Below, one piece after another: positions 37,061 to 50,250 of a stretch of 64,000 bases of DNA. Source of the stretch: Ophiodon elongatus (lineage: Eukaryota > Chordata > Actinopteri > Perciformes > Hexagrammidae); assembly GCA_016806645.1 (NCBI GenBank), contig JACSYO010001818.1, forward strand, positions 3,378,001 through 3,442,000, written 5' to 3'. Positions within the stretch are counted from its first letter, which is position 1; each line of letters starts with the position of its first letter. The translations under genes were made by a program, and so were the position numbers. The notes under the pieces are model-generated. The model was not told where the DNA came from, did no database searches, and worked only from the letters and a program-made list of their open reading frames with translations.

Positions 37061-39763
37061 CAATTTAGTGGCAATTCCATTGGAATTAACTCATTTTGCC
37101 AGAGGATGATGGGATCCTCTCAATGTGACAAATTAAAGACGCATGTAGAGTTCAGCTTTTGTGAACTCTTGTGACCCGTAAATTGACGAACAGCAAGCCA
37201 TCTTGACATTGCTGACCTTTTGAGGGGATGGAAAGCTAGAGAGTCCAAAAAGGAGGACGCTAACATAGCTTATAGCTGTGTTGCCCTAACCCTCCTGTTT
37301 TATTTAAAGACGGTTATGCGACAGAAGTTAATGTGAATACATCTTCTGAATAAACCCGGATTGTGGTGTCTTAGATTTCCCTAGTAATTGATACCATGTT
37401 GTAGACTACTCCTTCTTTTTTATTCCTGGCAGTCAACACACAGCCTCTGCATGTAGCAGCCATCCTGCCCCCGCTCTAATGAAAAACAAATAAACACGGC
37501 ATCAAGAGCATCATTGTGTGAATGCCTTGATGTACCAGTGATTACAGGCACTCTTGCGATTGTATTGGAAAAGAGACTGTCTGCAGTTGAAGGGGAAACA
37601 TGCTAATCTCCCAATCGTTGCCAGTTGTATCCATGTTTGCCAATTATCTATTAAGTCAAAATCAAATCATCCGATAATGTGATATGAGCAGAACCGTGCC
37701 AACAACTACCGATGACAAACTGTCAAAATGAAACCAAGCACCGGAGGCATACATTTTACTACATTACAGGGTAACTAAAGTGTATCTGTGCAAAATTGAG
37801 TTTTCATTGTGAACGATATTATTGTCAAGCTAATCTTTACTTCCCGTATTTTTAAGCTCCATGTCCACTCCAGCTGTCACGTTTTAATAGAAACCTCTTG
37901 GCATCAAAAGCACCAGAGCGGGTGATAAATTGAGATGTCAAAGAGCCCAGCATTACCAGGACTAGGTGAGCGTTTTGTTGATGCCTGGCAGCTACAAGTA
38001 AAATAGCCATCGTTTAATAAATTACTTGATCTTTTTTTTTTTTTCTTTACTGGCAGTAATCTGTCTGGCTCTTGGTGTTTTCCTCTCCATCCGATAATGA
38101 GGTGCCTCCAATCTCGCCCAAGGGCTTTTTTTTTTAGCTGCTCTGCCAAATTTGCACTTCTGAACAACTTTTAATTATACTCTCTGGTATGAAAGAATTG
38201 GCAGGGCGTGTGACAGTTAACAATAACAGCCATGTGCTTTGGCCCACATTTCTGCATTTATGTCCTTCATCTAAGTTAATTTATGTAAGTTAAGGTATAA
38301 CATTGTTACAAGATGCATGTTTTACCGTTTTAAACAGGTGGATGCCGCTAATCTAGCTCTCATTTCCAAAGTATTGGCTGGTTATTAATTGAACATCAGT
38401 GGAGTCAATGACAAACGGCATATCAATAGAAAAAAAAATGACTGATGATCATCATTAAAGTTTCATGACAAGGCTTTGTCATTAAGAGATTTCTCCTATT
38501 GATTTTAGAGAGGTCGCTGAATATTAATTATGCCAAAGGAAAACTGATGATTAAATCATACGGCCAAGCATAATAAAATGTGAGTTATAAGTATGTCAGT
38601 GAGATTAAATGCAGCGCAGCAACTGGTGCAGAACACCCAGTGTCAAGACTATATAGATATTAATGATATGGATAACCTTTAATGTTGAAGATATGTGGTG
38701 AAATAGGTTTCATATGCCCTTAATTATGTTCTCCCTCAGTCCACACGACCTCGCCGTCATGAACAACCCGGCTGCCTTTCAGTCACATGTGCTTTTGCTG
38801 TTGAGAGAGCACTCACTGGCCATATGGTGCGTTAGAGACGTTTGAGCGTGAACACCGCCTTCATAAACCCATGGATCATAAAACTTAAGATTCCCCTTAA
38901 AATGTGGCTGTGATTTAATTAAGACGAAAAAGCGCAGTCCGCCTCAGTACAAAAGGACATTGCTGCTGACTCCAGCGATTCCAGACAGTTTTTTTTGCCG
39001 CACTTGCACAACACCACCGTTTGTTGTTAAAGTCTGTAATTGTTTTTAACATTCAGGGGGAATGGTAGGCTGAGTGGGTGTTGTTGATGCCGATGGTAAA
39101 ACGGCGTCCTCTGAAATAACTTCGCAGTCTGGGTGTCATTATGCTCCAAATAATGAAAACAAAAAGGCAATATAGCATTTTAAATTTGATCGTGAATCAA
39201 TGAGGGAGTGTTCACGGGAGCTTGAGAGGCAACTGTATACAGCACAACAAAAAGGGCATCGTGATTATGGGGCTTTCAAAAAGATTGTTTAGGAAGAGTA
39301 CAATGGATTTTTTAATTTTTTTATTTCTACAACGATATAATTAATTGTAAGACATTATTCTCCTGCTATGTCATCAACCCTGGGTGAATAAGACATGAAA
39401 ACAGCTTGTAAAACCTGAACTGACATGTTCTATTCTTCTCATTAATTTATTCATTCAAGTCCTTTTGTGCCACATAAGAGAATTAAAGCTTTACTTTAAG
39501 CCGTAATGTATTCAGAGTTCCCTCTACAACTGAATGGCTGGGAGGTGTCAGTCTGCCTAGAAGAGCTCCTAGCCCATCCAGGACACCGTCATTATCCAAC
39601 AGAATTAATGGAGCGTTTTAAAGTTGGGCTAAATGTTGTTTCAAAGAGTGAAACTTAGTTGTAGCCTTACAGAATTAAAAGGATTAAATCTAAGTTAATT
39701 GAATATTTGAACATGTATACACGCTGGCAATTTCAGACCGACCATTGTCTTCTACCTGTGTGG
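37061..39763. other. gene-free DNA, repeat-poor, many TAAT cores
   Basis: No supported gene; the largest frame is 87 codons. T12-type runs lie at 38032-38044. The part 38430-38600 is rich in homeodomain-type cores, including TGATTAAATCA at 38548-38558 and ATATTAATTATG just before it. This is the kind of composition seen in conserved non-coding elements, which only alignment could confirm. Confidence 0.5.
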
Positions 39764-39871
39764 ACACACGCACACACACACACACACAGACACACACACA
39801 CACACGCACACACACACACACAGACACACACACACACACGCACACACACAAGCACACACACACACACACAC
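39764..39871. repeat. (CA)n microsatellite with regular CG/GA interruptions
   Basis: CA runs are broken by CGCA (three times), CAGACA (twice) and one AGCA, giving a weak higher-order pattern (…CGCACA…CAGACA…CGCACA…CAGACA…CGCACA…). This suggests internal segment duplication on top of slippage. Overlapping His-Thr frames are artefacts. Confidence 0.93.
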
Positions 39872-41409
39872 TGCCCTCTTATCCGACTCAGTATGCAGAA
39901 CTGCATGCAACAGTGGGAAGCATCCTCCCTCCTCAGAGATCAAACAGGATGCTTCCATTCCTCTATTCTTTCCTCTTGTCAGAAGGGCAGAGTCTGCCTC
40001 GTCGCCTCTTTATCTTTCCCCGCAGCCACCCAGGCAAGGCAAGGCGATGGGCTGCGTCTGTTGACAAATGCTTCACTTGTTACAGATAACAGAAACATGT
40101 AAACAGGAAACGGCCAGTGGGCCGGCCAAATAAAATGTTTGAAAAACTTAAGATTCACCCACCGTGTGATCGCGGCGTTAACCAGTCAACAACAGCCGGA
40201 GATCTCACACAACAGGCTGCATGGCAATAGTTTCCCAAACGCCATCACGGACTTAACGATCTGAAATACCGAATGGGACCATTTTGATGATCAATTGCTC
40301 GTTTGAGATGCATAATAGTCAGATGTTGAATGACTGCAGCTGAAGATACAACAGGGGTAACAGAAGTGGCTCCAGTGATTTCAACACATATAATCATACA
40401 GGAAGCAGACAGAGTTGTTGTTCATCTCATCCGTGATTCGTTTTTTACAATTAATTTATCTGTGTGGCTGAGGGAGTGGTAGAGACATTTCTTTTCAAAA
40501 ATTAAATAAATAAATGTTTTGTTTTAGTTCCTGGATAGTTTTTGGTTAACTAGACCGCTAAACTGTAGGAAACTGTAGGATTCTTCTTCCTTATTACCAC
40601 CAACCTCTGGACCGTTGGACCGACCGGGATTTTCATGTAGCCCGGTGTAACCAAGAGAGATTACAGTGATCTGGCGAACATAAAAACGTGCCCATCTAAC
40701 ACCTCCATTACATCTCAAACCACCTTGGAAGTCAATTTAATTGATTTTAAACAGGATTTCAGTCATAACAGTGAAAATGTTAATACGCTCTTTGCTATTC
40801 CAAGAGAAAGTCCCCTCGGTAGCCTTTACATTTCAAACAGATATGGTGCTTTGTGTCTTGGTCACCAGGCAATACTGACAATACTGAGGCATGTCATTAA
40901 AGAAAAGGTAGCTGCAGTAAAACTGTCTGCCATTCATTGTTGAATGAGATGAGAGGCGGTGGCACTGCTACAGTTAAAGGCTTGTGAACACATTGTATTG
41001 TTGATGGAGATTGTGATTGTTGGTATATTACAGGGAGAAGAATGACAGCCGAGCACATTAACCTTCATTAGTGGGTTTACCAGGGCTGGTGGATTCAAAT
41101 GGAGTAATTACTGGTGACACAGTGATGATTAATGGTAATGAATGTTACTAATGTGTGGCATCTGTCAAATGCATTTTAGGATCCGAGCAACCTTTCCTCT
41201 CCGACTCCGTGTTGACATTTGACCGCCTAACGACGAGTACACCTGTTTGAATTTGCAACCTTGTCCTAGAGAAATTACATTTATATAACTCTAATTCAAA
41301 ACAGCAAATACGTTTTGAGAGAAACATAATGCCTACTGAATTACTACTTATATGTCCTAGCAGGCAGCTTTTTCTGCAAAACAATCTGTCCACTTCCTGC
41401 TCACCACCA
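39872..41409. other. gene-free DNA
   Basis: No supported gene. An 11-base exact tandem (AAACTGTAGGA twice) lies near 40561-40581. No recognised repeat copy. Confidence 0.5.
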
Positions 41410-41640
41410 AATAAGGGACAACGTTATCACTAGCTAGTGAACATAATGGAGAATTTAGCAGCTAAAGACACAGATATTTCCTCAGAAATTGGTTGAGACC
41501 AAAAACAGAGCTTTAAGGAAAGTGAATATTGGACTTACCTTGATCAGGTGGAACAAAACACGACTCCAAATGAATGCAGATGTTGCGGTGTATCTCTCGA
41601 CCGTATAAAAAGCAGCTGCTTGCTCACAGGTTTACCTTAT
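41410..41640 (+). repeat. fish interspersed repeat (..GGAGAATTTAGCAGCTAAAG..)
   Basis: ACATAATGGAGAATTTAGCA, GCTAAAGACACAGATATTTCC, TTGGTTGAGACCAAAAACAG, AGCTTTAAGGAAAGTGAATA, TTGGACTTACCTTGATCAGGTGG and ACACGACTCCAAATGAATGC match, in order, a fish repeat I recall with GGAG(C/A)ATTTAGCAGCTAAAGAG and GTGAATATTGGACTTAC blocks. There is a single copy here, so the call depends on memory. Confidence 0.5.
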
Positions 41641-42341
41641 CAACTTTAATAGTAATAAATAGTCATAATAGTTAATAGTATTAAATAGTTCACAGATTTT
41701 GGTAAAAAAAAAAAAAAAAAGAATCAGTTATGACAGACTTAATATTGAACCGAAACCACAAATGTTCTCCAACTTAACGAAGTCGCTTTTGTCGCCAGAA
41801 ACTAATCCCATGCAGGACTGTGGAGGCAAATCCCGCTGTCTGGTGTCAACGTCTGGCTCTCTGGCTGCATTCACACCAGATCAAGTGGTGCTGGGAAAAC
41901 GGCAGTGCCTCTCGCTGCAATGGAAGGCGAGCCGAAAACAACTTTAGTACAAGAAAGTAAAAAACAACAACTATGAACTGCTCATTGGAGCGGTTCTATG
42001 GGGAATTTGATGGCAAGCTCCAGCACAGGACACAGCCCCTCCGTCTATTCTGGTGTAGCTGCTGTGAAATGAATGAAGCTGCCGTCAAGTGCGTTGGAAA
42101 TGTCAATATCATAAAAATGCTTTGACGAAAAACAATAAATGTGAAATATAGTCTACCAGCGCTCCATTGTGGGGTTGAACTTCACAACATGACGTCCCAC
42201 AAATGGGTCATTTAGGTGCTAATCGCCGCATGGGTTACCATGAAGGTAATTTCTGGGAAAGAGTTGGAATCTCATCATGTACCGTAAGCCAATCATTATT
42301 TTATTCTCTCATTATTGACTTTTTTTGCAACCCCGCTGTCG

Positions 42342-42403
42342 CTCTTTTTCTTTCTTTTTTTTTTCTTTTTTCTTTTTTAATCTTCCCTTCATTCTCGACA
42401 CAG
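42342..42403 (+). other. polypyrimidine tract followed by CAG (splice-acceptor-like)
   Basis: A nearly pure T/C tract at 42342-42378 is followed, after TCTTCCCTTCATTCTCGACA, by CAG at 42401-42403. A plus-strand frame then stays open for about 40 codons to a stop at 42524-42526. The layout fits a 3' splice site, but the peptide has no recognisable domain, no donor site partner was found, and such tracts arise by chance in 64 kb. Confidence 0.15.
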
Positions 42404-42998
42404 GAAATGGAAATGATGTTAATCTCGAACTCTGCACCCACGGCAGAGAGATCGGAGTTAATGCCACATCGTATTCAGATATGCGAGCAAAATGCGTGTG
42501 AATGTATTTTCCCAGTGATGCAATAGCGATGAAACATCGCCAGCCGTGGCAGTGGTGGGTGGTTGACAGTTATGTCCATATTGACGTATGGTGCCATTAA
42601 GAACAAAAGCTCCACTCTGCCAGAAGAGGCATGACAACAGTATCGCCGCGGATCTGACGGGAGCACACATCTTCCCAGTGTCATCTCTGACCTCTATATC
42701 TCTTAGCTCAAGATAGATGCATTTTTATGCCTGGCTTCAGGCTCTAATAGTCCATTGATTCATTCGCAATATGGCCCACAGTCAGCGAGGTCTCTGATTA
42801 TTTATTTTCTCCTCGAAAACACTCTCCCCCGCTCTCTCTCTCATCTGTCTTATTAAAATGTAATGGCAAACAAAACCCTAGTCTCCCTCTATCTGATGGC
42901 GAAGACAAAAAACAATTTTAAGGGATTTGCGACGGTTTATAACCCATGGCTTCACATGGAGAAAACACTCAGAGGTCTGAGATGAGATAGACCTCCAA

Positions 42999-43052
42999 AT
43001 CAATCACTACCGATAGAGGATTCCTCACATTAATGCCGGCGCTGATTGACTG
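42999..43052 (+). promoter_or_regulatory. paired PBX/MEIS-type (TALE homeodomain) motifs
   Basis: ATCAATCA at 42999-43006 and TGATTGACTG at 43043-43052 lie 37 bases apart; the second differs by one base from the PBX-MEIS/PREP decamer TGATTGACAG. CTGTCAAA, a MEIS-type half site, follows at about 43074. Short motifs occur by chance; the case rests on their spacing. Confidence 0.25.
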
Positions 43053-44094
43053 ACCTCAAATCGTCTCAGTGACTGTCAAACAGAGCCAACCTTGCTCACC
43101 TGCTTTGGTAGTCTAGCCTTTATGCCCCACTGATGTGAAGTGAGTGTGAAATGTAAGGGTGTCTGCAATAAAAAAAAAAAAAACTGGAGGGAAAGAAGAA
43201 GATGGTGTTATTATCACAGACAGGATGTCATTTACCGAGGACTAATTGTGGCGCGTGACAAACTTCTGTGGAATATGTGACCATTTAAATGCCCATTTTA
43301 GATCCCACTTAGAGGAAACATACCAGCAGCTGCTGAATCCGTCATATGGAATCATTTTCTACCGAGGTTATTTTTGGCATTTCTGTGGAAAGTTACTTAA
43401 ACACTCGACTGCCATCTGAAACTCTAACAAATAGGTGTTTTTTCAAGACTCTACTTATGCAGCTGGCAGCGAAGTTTGGCCTCTTTGCATTCTAGGGGGG
43501 CGATAGCTGACCACTTTGTTTGGGGCGTGCCCTGGCAGCCCTGAAATGACAGATGAGGGAGCCTGTGTCCTTAATGCCCATCTATCGGTGCGGCAGCTCA
43601 CTGGAGGGTGGAAAAAGTTAACTTAATTGAATCCTTTAATTTTGCAGACAGGAACAGTTAGAATGGATGTGGCAGCTTTGGCGTGAATGGCTGCCCTTTA
43701 TATAGAGAGTCAGGAGAGGTGTAATGAGGAGAGGAATCTGATCATTTAGCTTCAAGGGCACTACCTGCTGTAGAGGGAAAGCAAAGTAAGTATTTGGGAA
43801 AATAGAAAATGAGGTCATTGATGATTATTACATTTCATTAATTAAGTGTTTATTGAGGGTTTTTCCCTTTTACAAAAGTCTTAAATGCATGGCTGTTTTG
43901 CCAAATGTCCCTCCATGACTTTATAGACCAGTTACTTTTTATAACAAAGTTTGAGCTATAATTAATCCAATATTGCTTGTTAATGTTTAAGAACATAGCA
44001 TTAAATTTGAAAAACTCCCAAAAACATATTTCTTCCACAAAGATCGAAAATTGTTACCAACACTTAAGAGTCCAAGCCATTCTTCTAGCGTGCT

Positions 44095-44163
44095 GCTGTT
44101 TAGGAGGTATACTGTTTATCAGGTTTACCATTTTAAGGTTTGCATGTTACAATGTTAACATCT
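44095..44163 (-). repeat. family A dispersed repeat, degenerate fragment
   Basis: TGTTTAGGAGGTATACTGTTTATCAGG, TTTACCATTTTAAGGTTTG and ATGTTAACA follow the minus-orientation order of family A (TGTTTAG.AGGTAT.. TTTACCATGTTCACCATCTTAG.. TTAGCATG). Several mismatches, so an old copy. Confidence 0.42.
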
Positions 44164-47100
44164 GGATTCAGATTTGGTAATCAGATTCAACCTTTAATCT
44201 AGATCTTGGGTATTTCAAAATGTTATGCAGGAATCTGAATCATTTTGATGCCAAAATTCAGGCTCATTTGGATCCCACTTTAGAGGTGGATTTGACATAG
44301 ATAGCCTCGGCTTCACTTATCCCACATATTGTTATCCAAGATGATCATTACTTTCAAACTCCTGGTTGAGACTGCTTTTAAAATAAGTGTTTGAAGTAAT
44401 TAAGGAAATGTAGGCACTGCAAAGTACGGTTAGGTCAAACTTCTTCCTTTAAACACCTGGAAAATCAGCTGTGAATACAAGTGTAGCAAATAGAGACACA
44501 CGGCGTGATAAAGGCATCGCACTAAGGATCAGCAGAAATCTTTAGCAAAACTATCAATTGCTTACAGATTGAAAATACCAAGGATGGACAGCAAAATGGT
44601 GCTGGAGCTGCGTGATAAACCACGCATGATACAGTCAGAGTGAGCATGAAGACGGTCTGAAGAGATCGATCTACCTGCTATCGCCAAAATTGGTTTAGGA
44701 GGTGGGAGCAGGCTTCTGTCGACTTGCTGCAAACTGGCCTGTCTGCATGCGGCTGGTGAGAGGTCCCACACCCACTCCCCAGATTTTGGGGAGACAAACA
44801 AACTAATTATGGTCGAGCCACCTGTTCGTTTTAATACGGGACTGTAGCTTGAGACGTGCATTTTAAACATTCCAAAAGATTTGATGTATATGTGTATATT
44901 GTATTGTGTATGTCTGTATAAGAGTCTGTGCCAATCCATTGTGTAGATGGTGATATATTTCACTGGTTGATATTTTTCAAACGTTGATCTGTTGGTGACA
45001 CTCGACAATAAATACTGTCAGACCATTTTTCTCCGAAACATGACTGCTGTGTTGTTGACATTGCAGCTTTGTGAATAACTGCTTCCCTGATATATTTCAT
45101 TCAGCAGATTTGTTTTCCAAATGCAGACTTCAAATGCAGAGGGAGAGTTTCATGCCAACCATGACATCCACATAGTAATAATTCCAGCCTGCACACAAGG
45201 AAAATAATCAACAAAAATAGATCACAATTTCTACAAAGTCACATCTGATGTTTTGAAATGCAGATGGTTGCTATGGGCAACGTGGCAACGGATGCTGCAG
45301 AAAAGCCCTTTGAGGGTGGTTTACTTCTCTTCCAAGAGCTGTTGGGATTATTTTATAATTGTTAAGCAGTCACAGAGTTATTTTTTATTTTTTTTTGTCT
45401 TTCAATTTAATATTGACATATTTAAATAAAATGTATGCAATACACCCTCTAAAACCCTTCACTGCCCTCTTCTAAAGATCTGTTTAGCATAATCCGCTGA
45501 CAATAACTGCCCAGTAATAACCCTGTCAAATGAACCTGACATAATGCTTTACTGGATGATACTTAGCAGTGTCCACACAACGGACAGGGGCAAAGTAATA
45601 AATGTATTCCAATAGGCCATGCGTCTCGGGTTTTGTGTGAGTGTTCTGTTGTCTACGACCCCTGTGAGAAGAAAGGTTAATTGTTGTCCCTGTGAACCAG
45701 TCAGAGATGGTTAAGTTGGCCAAACACGCCCACGGCAGAATCTACCCCCGAGGCTAGGTCTGAATTACAAGAGAAGAAACAACAATAAAAAGCTGTGGAT
45801 GAGACACTATAACTTGTATGGTGCACATGTGTTTTCTCTCCATTCCAAGGCTGCTCCCTTTTCTCCTTCTATAGACATGGAGAAAGACAAGGTCAACAAG
45901 TTTTGGGCTCACAGAGATACACGGCCCTGAAATGACGTGACCATTTAATACAACGTTCTGCATGAGATGAGATTTCCATTCATGAGACGATAGCTGACCG
46001 CTGTGGGGAAGACATCGTGTTTACCACTATGAAGACATATTTTATATTATTACAGCCACTGTGTTTTACTCTACCATCACTACTTATCGGTTTACACACC
46101 AGCCTCCACTTTTGGGTGCCCAACACCTCACACCAGACCAGTATACCGAGTTTTACCCCTAAGTTTAACACTCGATTAGCTGCTGCTCTCAGAGGTAACA
46201 TAGTGAGACTGAGAGACATCTTCCCCCCCACCCACCTCAACAGAAATGTGATCCCCTTAATGTTGCCTCCCTCGGCTCGGTTGTAAATTGCGCATGGCGT
46301 GCTGCGACGAAAAAAAAACAAAACAAGGTTGTCTGTCGGTTTGGAAAGTGGAAACGAACGGCAGACTCCTGTGTTTAGGTGAAATGTTTTGTTGATTCAT
46401 TCATCCACCCCAGCTTAATATATACATGAACTACAGTATGTCACTCTATAACGTCAGAGGACTTCATTATCACGTAACGTAAAGGTATATGGAAATGACG
46501 TGTTGGGACACTTGCTCTGCTTGGGAGGATGCTCAAAGCCCTGAAAGCAAGTACAGAAAAAAAGATCAAGATAAGCAACAGTGGCCTAGTTAACAAAGTT
46601 AGTAAAGTATGGGTTTTCTGTGCAGACATTGTACAGTATGTTTATCATTCTTGGGATACCACAGTCTCCAGTTAGAGGCCCCGCTGTGTGTCACAGGAAA
46701 AATAAACTGGCACCCAATTCATGATTTGGTTTGCCTATATATCTGACTGTTAGGTTAGGTAAACATGAGAATAAAATCTATGGACACAAAAACAAAATAA
46801 AACAACAAATACATGTAAAAATCACCTGCAGGCTGAAGCTGAAAGTAGCCTTAGTTTTTTTGTTATCAGTCTGGTTGCCAGCGGCAGGAATTACTGCTCT
46901 CCCTCTGAGGCATGCTGCCTAAGGCAAATTAGGTCCCCAGGACAGTGTTATGGAACATAATAAGCACAATACATCCGTCACTATAGACACCTACTCCATA
47001 TACAAATTGCAATGGTGCAGCCACAGCAAGAGGTACTTGTTGCCAAGGCCAGTGTCCTGCCGTGCAGAGAGCTTATGAGACCTCAGTATTTCAGAAACAA

Positions 47101-50009
47101 AGTAAAAGTACTAACAGGAAGAACCACATTCACCTGGGGCTTACTGGGACACCGAGTTCCCGGTAGATGCTGCACTGCCAGTGGCATTTTTCCTTCCTAA
47201 TCAATTTCCTAAACTCTCAGGTGGCCAGAAGCTGGGGTTAATACTCCTCGGGGTCTTCTGAGTGTGTGTTTTTTAAATTTAGAAAGAAGGCTTTAACACC
47301 GTGGATAATTTATTGTGTACAGTAAAAAAAAAAAAGAGGGCAGTAAATTTAAAGGACAATGTAGTCAGCCATTTATCAAAGGTACAGCTGACTGCTCTGC
47401 CAGAGCGTCCATTAATGTTAGCCTGAAGCTCAGTCCTATCGAGGATTTAGTTGGATATTAAGCCTTAAAATTGTTTAGGTTTTGGAGCCCTGCTGAGGGT
47501 TATAATTACTACGGCATCATCTCCGCAGGAGGTAGATGGGAAATAACCGAAGGTTAAATGTGTTTCCACATGTCTGTGCTTCAGCTAAAGAGTATGAATC
47601 AAGACTAAAATAAGCCAAATATGAAGATTATTTAAGATACATTTATTCAACATGCTCAAATACTCACTTTCCAACTGCTGAGTGAATGCCAGTCACCATA
47701 TGAAACAAAAGACACTCCGGTCCTTTAATAAGGAAATATCAGTTCCTTTCTTTTGGGATCATTTCTCTCTGCACCCCTGTTTTACATAATCCACAAGCTA
47801 ATTCCTGGTATCTGGGTTTAGGCAGTCCCTTCCACTGAAAGGACACCACTTACTGTAATGACATCATGTGCAAACATAATCTAAAACACCAAGCACATCC
47901 CTAGTATAAACAATCTGGACGGAATAAAAACTTTAACAGTTATCAGCTGCAATAAAAGCCATGTTGTTCCCAGTGTTTGCATTCATTATAATGTCCCATA
48001 TCAAGGAACTTACTGTCACACTATATCAAAGTTATCCCCTTAAAAATGAAAGCTTTTGCTTCTAGAATTAATTTGTTTGCAGTCGTGGATTATAACGTCG
48101 GATGACTAAACATTTCAGCGGTGCATGCTAATGACATAAACACATTAAAGCCTTTGCTATTGTATATTTGTTTTTACTATTTCAAGCCAAGGTTCCAAAT
48201 TCAAGCATACACAAAAATCAACTGAAATATGGACTGTTCGAAAACATTGTTCAAACAGCTAATTTGGCTGCTCAAACCGTTTAAACCCACAAACACTAAC
48301 CGAAATCAATTACATTTTTTTTTTAGGTGAGATTTTCTTATAAGTGTCTAAAATGTGTTTTACTGCTTAAATATAGCTCATTTAAATCATTATGTCTTAA
48401 AAGTTGTAAAATGCACTGAATGAGCCCGAGTACGAGGCTGGACGGAGGGCTGGGAGGCGGAGCTAAAGGAAACACTTAATGCCTTTGCTTTATGGGCCCC
48501 GTGGATGAGGAAGATTGCTGGAAAATGTGGGTATTTTCATCTGAATTCTTTACCCAGAAGTCAAACCTTTTTTTTGCTTCATGTGCCACTGAGCAACATC
48601 CATAGGACTGTAGCCAGTTCTCTTTATACATCCATGGCTCACAGCAGTATATTGCTTTGCTCCCGTGCCCACTCTTCTATCCGTCTCTCCAAACTGGGGG
48701 CGTGCCGACTATCATCTAGTGTCGGTAATACACTGACTATGGATAAGTACCTCATATAACCCCACATCAAAAGACCTCTTTAAACATTATGCTATAAACT
48801 TCCAAATGGACCCGAACAGCTTAGAAAGCTTGAATAATCCAAAAACTGACAAACTATGACTATACCACCCGCAGTATGGCACCAACCGTTTTAGCATTTT
48901 CCATTCACTTGCATGGAATGATTAGCATTAGCTTTTATCATATTTGCACATATTTGTGATTTTAATGATGATATTTGCTTCAGTGACATTACTGTGTGCA
49001 GGACATACAGCCTCTCTAATAATTCAAGTCAATGGATAGAGAAAACACACATACATCAATACAGTACATATTTTGAAAAGCAACATAGCCTACTGGGACT
49101 CGTAGACGGGGAGTGAAATGTCCACGCGAGTGTGGTTCTCTAAATCAGAGAAAATAATTAATTTGGGTGGGTGGCAGGTGGACGATATAAATTTGTGCGT
49201 TAGAAACAATCCTTTAATCTCTAATATGCATATTAGATCCCAAATTACATAATTAAGAGCCAATCATGGATTTGTCCTCCCAGGGGCTTTAAACAATGTC
49301 GGAAACCTCCAAATATTTTTGCTTCATTTAAACGATGTCCAGATACAGTCATTTATGATGTCGCTGCTGTTGCAGAGACCCACATGGCAGTTGGTGGATA
49401 TAAAGTCACAGGAAACGCTCAGACTCAAAAACTTGTTATCACAGATCTGTGTTGAATGAATTCAAGTTGCGTCTATTTTTAAAGCAACGTGGAATAATGT
49501 TAACATGATATATTATAAAGTTAAACAATATTGCAATACACTACATGACTACTGGGAAGAAATAAATGGGACCCCCTATTTCAGTCGTGACATTATTTTG
49601 TTGCTGCAAATGGAAATCAAATACAGTTGTGCTTGGCTGTGTTAATCTGTTCCCAGTATGTTCAAGGAACCAGTGTGTGCAAACATGACAGACTGGCTCT
49701 GAGCACAGTCTGAAAATTGCATATTACTTTATTATAATGAGTATAGCTAGCATAGGCCTAATGTTTGTCATATTGCATATATGTATACCGAAATAGTATG
49801 ATTTCATGAATACTAATGCATGTGGAGGCTTGAGTGTTGGAGAAATTTATAGCTTAGATGCAGTGGTGGATATTTTACAAGTCACTTTATGGACCACCTA
49901 TAACAACTAGACTGCTCCAGAACTACTGCAAAGATTTATCCCTTCCACCGTGACATGTAGGGACGGATCTATTTCTCACCATACGATGAGGCAAATCTAT
50001 ATTGTTTAT
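44164..50009. other. gene-free DNA, repeat-poor
   Basis: The largest frame is a 148-codon minus-strand one (44562-45008) with no domain I recognise. A-runs at about 46308-46318 and 47322-47333; T10-type tract at 48315-48324. GGGAGGCGGAGCTAAAGGAA near 48450 may belong to a repeat, but I could not delimit it. No other dispersed repeat recognised, which makes this the longest repeat-poor part of the window. Confidence 0.5.
45267..45281. promoter_or_regulatory. RFX X-box-like inverted repeat
   Basis: GTTGCTATGGGCAAC contains half sites GTTGCT and GGCAAC separated by three bases, fitting the RFX X-box pattern GTNRCC-(0 to 3 bases)-RGYAAC with one mismatch. Another GGCAAC half site follows immediately (45284-45289). 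RFX factors regulate ciliary and some neural genes, but there is no promoter here to connect it with. Confidence 0.35.
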
Positions 50010-50250
50010 TGTTTATTAACTGGAACCCCTTTATCTGACGCCTTGGTGACCGCTAATCTTCCTGGGGTCCACAGAAAGGACAAAAAGATAATAAATACAA
50101 AACGTGAAACATACAGTGAAAGCAGTATAGTCAGAGTAGTTAAAATAGTACAGTCAGAGAGTAGGATGTATAGTTTCAGAACTGACCATATACATTACGC
50201 ATCCATAACTTCTTCAAAGAAGGATCAGGAGTCTATAAAGGCAATGGTCG
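50010..50250 (+). repeat. possible retroelement fragment (CTTCCTGGGGTCCACA)
   Basis: TTTATTAACTGGAACCCCTT, TATCTGACGCCTTGGTGACC, GCTAATCTTCCTGGGGTCCACAGAAAGGACAAAAAGATAATAAAT resemble a fish interspersed repeat that I recall by 'GCTAATCTTCCTGGGGTCCACA' followed by A-rich sequence. The 101-codon frame across it has no recognisable domain. The right limit is a guess. Confidence 0.4.

Larger units (their letters stand above)
41641..44094. other. gene-free DNA
   Basis: An A18 run lies at about 41703-41720 and an A13 run at 43170-43182. Frames up to 107 codons show no domain. It holds the polypyrimidine/AG site and the TALE-type motif pair listed separately. Confidence 0.5.

Noticed and set aside
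42342..42526. Internal coding exon after a polypyrimidine tract and CAG
   Set aside because: No matching donor, no recognisable peptide, and an early stop; kept only as a low-confidence acceptor-like site.
44562..45008. 148-codon minus-strand frame
   Set aside because: No domain, no splice-site pair, and mixed composition expected by chance; left as unsupported.
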